Assembly: GCA_020442225.1 (NCBI GenBank)
Contig: JAGRKR010000307.1
Location: 1 to 17,933, forward strand
DNA from: Hyphomicrobiaceae bacterium
GTDB taxonomy: Bacteria; Pseudomonadota; Alphaproteobacteria; Rhizobiales; Hyphomicrobiaceae
Direction of reading: 5' to 3'
DNA length: 17,933 bases
Position 1 is the stretch's first letter. Each line of letters begins with the position of its first letter. A program made the position numbers and the translations under genes. The notes beneath the pieces are model-generated. The model was given only the letters and a program-made list of their open reading frames with translations, had not been told where the DNA came from and did no database searches. This document shows positions 13,594 to 17,933 of the stretch, piece after piece.

Positions 13594-15735
13594 ATGCAGG
13601 CAACGGGGCCGGGGGATCAGGCGCGCGATATCGAGACGGATCGCGCCGCTGTCAGGGCCATGCTCAGTCCGGAGTCGATCGCGATCATCGGCGCGGGGCC
13701 CGACACCAACAAGCTGAGCGGCAGGCCGCTGCACTTCCTGCGCCGTGACGGCTTTGCCGGACGGATCTATCCGGTCAATCCGAAGTACTCCGACATCGCG
13801 GGCGTGCCCTGCTTTCCCGACATCGCCTCCTTGCCGGAGGCGCCCGACATGGCAATCGTCGCCGTCGGCGCGGCGCGCGTCGGGGCGACCGTCGCGGCGC
13901 TCGGACAGAAGGGCTGCAAGGTCGCCGTCATCTTCAGCTCCGGCTTCGGGGAGCTCGGGGAGGCGGGCAAGCGTATGGAGGCCGATCTTCTCGCGATCGG
14001 GCGCGAGAACAATATCCGCATCTGCGGCCCCAACACTCTGGGCCTCGTCAATGCCTTCGTGCGCTCCACCGCGACGTTCAGCCAATATGCCGACCAGCCG
14101 CCCGTGCCGGGCCGGATCGGGTTCGCCAGCCAGTCTGGCGCCTTCGGCACGGCGATCGCCGCGCTTGCGCGCGTCAAGGGGCTTGGGCTCGGCTATTTCG
14201 TTTCGACCGGCAATACGATCGACATCACGCCCATGGAGTGTCTCGCCGAGATCATCGAGGACGAGCGCATCCAGGTGGCGGCCGGCTACGTCGAAGGCAT
14301 CGCCGACGGAGACCAGCTCGTCCGCCTGGCGCATCGCGCGCGGGAGCTTGCCAAGCCGCTCGTCATTACCAAGGTCGGGCGGCATGCTGCCGGTGCCCGG
14401 GCGGCGCAGTCGCACACCGGCTCTCTGGCGGGCGAGGACCGCGTGTTCGATGCCGTCGTGCGCCAGGCCGGCGCCATCCGGGCGCGCAACGAGGAGCACA
14501 TGCTGGATATGGTCGCCGCACTCGTGGCCAATCCGGTTGCGCAGGGACGCGGCCTCGGCATCATCACGCAATCGGGCGGCGCCGGCGTGCTGATGGCGGA
14601 CCGCGCGGAGGAACTCGGCCTCGAGGTGCCGCTTCTTTCCGCCGCGACGCGTGAGCGACTGAAGGCGGTGCTGCCGGAATTCGGCGCCAGCGGCAATCCC
14701 GTCGATGTCACGGGACAGTTCCTGGCGGAGCCGCGCATCCTCTCGGAGAGCGTCAAGATCGTCCTCGAGGACCCGGCGATCGACGTCTGCATCATCTGGC
14801 TGCAGCTCATGCACGGCTACGGCAAGGTGCTGCGCGACCTCTTCCGTGAGATCAAGCGATCCGTGACCAAGCCATTCCTCGTCTGCTGGATCGAGGCGCC
14901 GGAGGACGTGCGCCGCGATCTCGTCGCCGACGACATCTGCATCGTGAGTGCGACCGAGCGCGCTGTCGATGCGGCGGAAGGGATGGTGCGCTGGGGCGAG
15001 ATCACGCGTCGTCCGCCGCCGCTGGCCGAGACGCAATCCTCGCGACCGGCGAGCGGAGAGCCAACCGCCGAGACCGAGGTCGTAGCATCGCTGGAGGCGG
15101 CTGGACTGCTCGAGGCCTCTGGCCTGACGCTGGTCGGAACCCGGCTGGCGCGTGATGCGGCGGAAGCCGGACGCATCGCTGCGGAGCTCGGCTTTCCGGT
15201 CGCGGTGAAGATCGAATCCGTCGACATTCCCCATAAGACCGAGGCGGGCGGCGTGGTGCTCGGTCTCGCGTCCAGGGAGGCCGTCGAGAAGGCGGCGGCC
15301 GATGTGCTCGCGTCTGCCGCGCGGCATGCTCCGGCAGCGCGGATCGCGGGCGTGCTGGTCCAGCGCATGAGCGCTCCGGCGACGGAGATCGTGCTCGGAT
15401 TGCGACGTGATCCCGTGTTCGGCCACGTCGTCATGGTGGGGCTCGGCGGCATCTTCGTCGAGGTCCTGAAAGACGTCGCCTTCGCACGCGCACCGATCAG
15501 TCATGACGAGGCACTCGGCCTGCTCGACAGCCTGAAGGGCAAGCCGCTGCTCATGGGCGCGCGCGGGCGCGAGCCCGTCGACCTCGAGGCGCTGGCGCGG
15601 GCGATCACCGCACTCTCCCGGCTGGCGCTGGCGCATCCCGAGATCGAGGAGCTCGACCTCAATCCGGTCTTTGCGGGGGCCGACGGCACCACGGCTGTCG
15701 ATTGGCTGATGTTGCGGCGGACATCTCGCGCATGA
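13594..15735 (+). CDS. NDP-forming acyl-CoA synthetase, fused alpha-beta type
   Basis: A 713-residue enzyme of the acetate-CoA ligase (ADP-forming) / Pat family. It carries out acid + CoA + NTP to acyl-CoA + NDP + Pi, or the reverse. An N-terminal CoA-binding Rossmann domain (SIAIIGAGPDTNKLSGRPL onward, about 28-125) is followed by succinyl-CoA-ligase-like domains (about 155-460). His274 in AAQSHTGSLAGED matches the phosphorylated histidine of the family, with SQSGAFGTA upstream. A C-terminal ATP-grasp domain (about 490-713) contains PVAVKIESVDIPHKTEAGGVVLGL (His547) and the closing EELDLNPVFA. The start at 13594 has AGGGGTGAAG upstream; earlier frames run into the operator region. It overlaps the transporter start by ATGA. 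The GNAT domain of Pat-type lysine acetyltransferases is absent, so a metabolic ligase is more likely. The acid used is unknown. Confidence 0.92.
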   Translation: MQATGPGDQARDIETDRAAVRAMLSPESIAIIGAGPDTNKLSGRPLHFLRRDGFAGRIYPVNPKYSDIAGVPCFPDIASLPEAPDMAIVAVGAARVGATVAALGQKGCKVAVIFSSGFGELGEAGKRMEADLLAIGRENNIRICGPNTLGLVNAFVRSTATFSQYADQPPVPGRIGFASQSGAFGTAIAALARVKGLGLGYFVSTGNTIDITPMECLAEIIEDERIQVAAGYVEGIADGDQLVRLAHRARELAKPLVITKVGRHAAGARAAQSHTGSLAGEDRVFDAVVRQAGAIRARNEEHMLDMVAALVANPVAQGRGLGIITQSGGAGVLMADRAEELGLEVPLLSAATRERLKAVLPEFGASGNPVDVTGQFLAEPRILSESVKIVLEDPAIDVCIIWLQLMHGYGKVLRDLFREIKRSVTKPFLVCWIEAPEDVRRDLVADDICIVSATERAVDAAEGMVRWGEITRRPPPLAETQSSRPASGEPTAETEVVASLEAAGLLEASGLTLVGTRLARDAAEAGRIAAELGFPVAVKIESVDIPHKTEAGGVVLGLASREAVEKAAADVLASAARHAPAARIAGVLVQRMSAPATEIVLGLRRDPVFGHVVMVGLGGIFVEVLKDVAFARAPISHDEALGLLDSLKGKPLLMGARGREPVDLEALARAITALSRLALAHPEIEELDLNPVFAGADGTTAVDWLMLRRTSRA

Positions 15736-17138
15736 GCACGGCAAGTGGGGCCATGAGACTGGGGACCTGGCAGATCGCCATGGTCCTGCTGGCTGTGACG
15801 ATCGGCCTGATCACCGCCACCACGACCCCGCCTGAGGGCGTTGGACAGGCTGCGATGATCGGGCTCGGCCTGACGGCTTTCACCGTGCTGCTGTGGGCGA
15901 CAGCGGCGATCCCGCCGCCGATCACGTCCATTGTCTTCCTCATCGCCGCGCTCGCGACGCAGATCGCGGCGCCAACCACGGTCTTCAAGGGCTTTCTGTC
16001 GAGTGCGCTCTGGCTGGTCATGGGAGGGCTGCTGATCGGCACGGCGGCGGAGCGCTCGGGCTTCGGCCGCTGGGTGGCCAAACGCTTTCTCGGGCGGTTC
16101 CGGTCATCCTACCCCATGCTGATCCTCGGCATTCTCGTCGGCACGACCACGCTGAGCTTCCTCATTCCCGCCAACATGGGGCGAACGGCCATCACGGTGC
16201 CGGTGGTCATGGCGCTCTGCCGCGAGGCGGGCTATGCCCCGGGCTCCAACGGCTACATCGGCGCCGTCCTCACCGCCGTCGTCGGAAATTTCGCGGTCGC
16301 CCTAGGCATCCTGCCGGCGAATCTCCTGAACATCATGATCGTCGGCTCGGGTGAGGCGCTCTATGGCGTGCGCATACCCTACATGGAGTATCTCTATCTG
16401 TGCGGGCCCGTACTCGGCGTCGGCAAAGGACTGCTCGTCTGGGCCACGGTTGTCAGGATCTTCCCGGCCCCGCCGCCGCTCAACGATGCCGGCAGCGCCA
16501 CGATCGAGCCGTTGACCGCCGAAGCCAAGCGTGTCGCGGCCATCCTCGCGCTGGCGATCCTGTTGTGGGCAACGGACTTCATGCACGGCATCGCGCCGGG
16601 CTGGGTGGCGCTCGCGGCTGGCCTCCTGTGCATGATGCCCGGCTTCGGCCTGTTGGAGCCGAGCGAAGCCTTCGACCTGCGCCGGCTCGGCCTTTGCGTC
16701 TGGGTCGGGGTCGTGCTGAGCCTCGGCGCGGTGCTGACCGAGGCGGGGGCGAGCAAGCTCGTCTCCGGCTTTCTAGCGAACGTGGCGATGGTCGAGGGCA
16801 AATCGGCGCTCTACGGCTCGCTCGCCATGTCCTTCATCGCGTCCCTGCTCGGCGTCATCGGCACGACGGGCGGTACGATCCCGATCTCCACCGCCACCAT
16901 CGAGGCCGTCGCTGCCGCGACCTCGCTGCCGATCAAGACCGGCATCCTGTCGATCACCTCGGGCATGTCTGCCGTCTTCTTTCCCTACGAGGCAGCGCCG
17001 CTCGTGGTCGGCATCGGGCTCGGCAAGGTGTCCGCGGCCTCTGCCGCACGCCTCACGGTGCCGCTCTCGATCCTGACGCTGCTCATCATCGTGCCGCTCA
17101 ATGCCTTGTGGTGGCGCTTCATCGGCTTCCTGCCTTGA
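15732..17138 (+). CDS. SLC13/DASS-like anion transporter (divergent)
   Basis: A 468-residue polytopic membrane protein with roughly 11-12 hydrophobic segments in two repeats of the ion-transporter superfamily. The repeat-1 region LSFLIPANMGRTAITVPVVMAL (142-162) and LGILPANLLNIM (191-202) occupy the places of the family's SNT and TPPN loops. The repeat-2 regions are IGTTGGTIPISTATIEA (376-392) and FFPYEAAPLVVGIGLG (416-431). The canonical Ser-Asn-Thr triplets that bind sodium and carboxylate are not visible. The ATG at 15732 overlaps the synthetase stop (ATGA), so synthesis is coupled. Location between an acyl-CoA synthetase and a 3-hydroxyacyl-CoA dehydrogenase argues for import of a mono- or dicarboxylate to be catabolised. 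The family is fairly sure; ion coupling and substrate are open. Confidence 0.83.
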   Translation: MSTASGAMRLGTWQIAMVLLAVTIGLITATTTPPEGVGQAAMIGLGLTAFTVLLWATAAIPPPITSIVFLIAALATQIAAPTTVFKGFLSSALWLVMGGLLIGTAAERSGFGRWVAKRFLGRFRSSYPMLILGILVGTTTLSFLIPANMGRTAITVPVVMALCREAGYAPGSNGYIGAVLTAVVGNFAVALGILPANLLNIMIVGSGEALYGVRIPYMEYLYLCGPVLGVGKGLLVWATVVRIFPAPPPLNDAGSATIEPLTAEAKRVAAILALAILLWATDFMHGIAPGWVALAAGLLCMMPGFGLLEPSEAFDLRRLGLCVWVGVVLSLGAVLTEAGASKLVSGFLANVAMVEGKSALYGSLAMSFIASLLGVIGTTGGTIPISTATIEAVAAATSLPIKTGILSITSGMSAVFFPYEAAPLVVGIGLGKVSAASAARLTVPLSILTLLIIVPLNALWWRFIGFLP

Positions 17139-17164
17139 GCCGGATGCCAATTGCAACCATGATC

Positions 17165-17192
17165 GCGGTCTCGCGTCGGACGAGGAGACCGC
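17165..17192 (+). other. Stem-loop between transporter and dehydrogenase genes
   Basis: GCGGTCTC (17165-17172) pairs perfectly with GAGACCGC (17185-17192) around a 12-base loop. It lies in the 79-bp gap and ends just before the dehydrogenase ribosome site (GAGGAAAGGG, 17199-17208). No T-run follows, so it is more likely an mRNA-processing or stability element within an operon than a terminator. Confidence 0.45.
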
Positions 17193-17217
17193 ACAATCGA
17201 GGAAAGGGAAAAGTGAC

Positions 17218-17933
17218 GTGACCTTCGATCCCAAGGCTGAAAGCCTGCTCGTCGGCGTGGTCGGCGCCGGTCTCATGGGGCGCGGCATCGCGCAGGTGGC
17301 GCTCCAGGGCGGCTGCCGCGTGAAGCTCTTCGACACGCGCCCGGAGGCGGTCCAGGACGCCTGCAAGTTCATCGGCCAGATGCTGAAGCGTGCCGCTGAA
17401 AAGGGGCAGATGCAGGCGGCGGAGGCCGATGACGCCGTCGCGCGTCTCGTGCCGGCGACCAGGCTCGAGGATCTGGCCGATTGCCCGGTCGTGATCGAGG
17501 CCGTCATCGAGGACCTCGGCATCAAGCACAAGGTCTTCGCGGCTCTCGAGGCGATCGTCGCGCCCGAAGCGGTGCTGGTCACCAACACATCCTCGCTTTC
17601 CGTCGCCTCCATTGCGGCCGTCGCCAAGAAGCCCGAGCGCGTGGCCGGCTTCCACTTCTTCAACCCCGTGCCGCTCATGAAGCTCGTCGAGGTCATCGAT
17701 GGCGTCACGACCGACCCCGCCGTTGGCGAAGCGCTCATGGGGCTCGGCCGTCGCTTCGGCCGCGAGCCCGTGCGCATGAACGATGCGCCGGGCTTCCTGG
17801 TCAATCAGGTCGGGCGTGGCTTCAACGTCGAGACGGCCCATATCGCCGCCGACGGCGTCGCCTCCTTCTCCGATCTCGACCGTATCCTGCGCGACGGCGC
17901 CGGCTTCCGCATGGGGCCGTTCGAGCTGATGGA
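17218..17933 (+). CDS. 3-hydroxyacyl-CoA dehydrogenase, partial (C-terminus beyond window)
   Basis: The first 238 residues of an NAD-dependent L-3-hydroxyacyl-CoA dehydrogenase of the FadB/PaaH/HBD family. It oxidises 3-hydroxyacyl-CoA to 3-ketoacyl-CoA. GVVGAGLMGRGIAQ gives the NAD loop (GxGxxG, 16-21). Asp39 in VKLFDTR favours NAD over NADP. LVTNTSSLSVASIA is the family signature. The catalytic dyad His146 and Glu158 lies in HFFNPVPLMKLVE, with Asn149. NDAPGFLVNQVGRGFNVE starts the C-terminal dimerisation domain, which is cut by the window end. The start is GTG at 17218, set by GAGGAAAGGG nine bases upstream; the GTG at 17213 runs straight into a stop. It is likely the third gene of the synthetase-transporter operon (79-bp gap). 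This single-domain start, without an enoyl-CoA hydratase domain before it, separates it from FadB alpha subunits. Confidence 0.93.
   Translation, partial: MTFDPKAESLLVGVVGAGLMGRGIAQVALQGGCRVKLFDTRPEAVQDACKFIGQMLKRAAEKGQMQAAEADDAVARLVPATRLEDLADCPVVIEAVIEDLGIKHKVFAALEAIVAPEAVLVTNTSSLSVASIAAVAKKPERVAGFHFFNPVPLMKLVEVIDGVTTDPAVGEALMGLGRRFGREPVRMNDAPGFLVNQVGRGFNVETAHIAADGVASFSDLDRILRDGAGFRMGPFELM

Noticed and set aside
13594..15735. Pat-type protein lysine acetyltransferase
   Set aside because: The synthetase domains are present but no additional GNAT domain is fused at either end, and the transporter/dehydrogenase context fits metabolism.
13540..15744. 734-codon minus-strand frame antisense to the acyl-CoA synthetase
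   Set aside because: The plus-strand product has complete family motifs, and the antisense product is His/Arg/Asp-rich low-complexity. A GC-driven shadow.

Overview
This is a GC-rich (roughly two-thirds G+C by eye) chromosomal segment with compact coding, clean Shine-Dalgarno sites and several GTG starts. It carries PcaR-like IclR regulation, a GMC flavoprotein, a fused NDP-forming acyl-CoA synthetase and a DevCA-type exporter. That combination suggests a metabolically versatile alphaproteobacterium, probably of the order Hyphomicrobiales (Bradyrhizobium-like relatives). The taxonomic placement is inferred from gene content only. I saw no tRNA, rRNA, CRISPR array, transposase or phage gene.

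Left part (1-5566), accessory catabolism. A partial (2Fe-2S) subunit of a molybdenum hydroxylase and a zinc-independent medium-chain dehydrogenase lie on the minus strand. An AMP-forming acyl-CoA ligase diverges from them. A NeuD/PglD-like sugar acyltransferase lies convergent to the ligase, and a GMC-family FAD oxidoreductase diverges from the acyltransferase.

Middle part (5567-12492), envelope-related. A 458-bp non-coding gap holds a dense cluster of nested and mutually exclusive inverted repeats, which may be a structured RNA. It is followed by an Est30-like alpha/beta hydrolase paired with a FemAB/BioF2-like acyltransferase. Then come a secreted DUF2147 protein and a tight three-gene exporter operon (DevC-like permease, ATPase, HlyD-like membrane fusion protein). 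The operon ends in a clear intrinsic-type terminator. The set looks like lipid or envelope modification plus export, but no substrate is evident.

Right part (12616-17933), a regulated acid-catabolism unit. An IclR regulator diverges from an operon of NDP-forming acyl-CoA synthetase, SLC13/DASS-like transporter (ATGA overlap with the synthetase) and 3-hydroxyacyl-CoA dehydrogenase, which is cut by the window end. Two perfect inverted repeats lie in the divergent promoter region, one of them inside the predicted iclR promoter spacer. The likely logic is import of a carboxylate, activation to its CoA thioester and beta-oxidation-type dehydrogenation under IclR control.

Stretches without a convincing gene are 5567-6024 (structured), 8114-8485 (one bulged hairpin), 9050-9451 (promoter and palindrome upstream of the exporter) and shorter divergent promoter regions.
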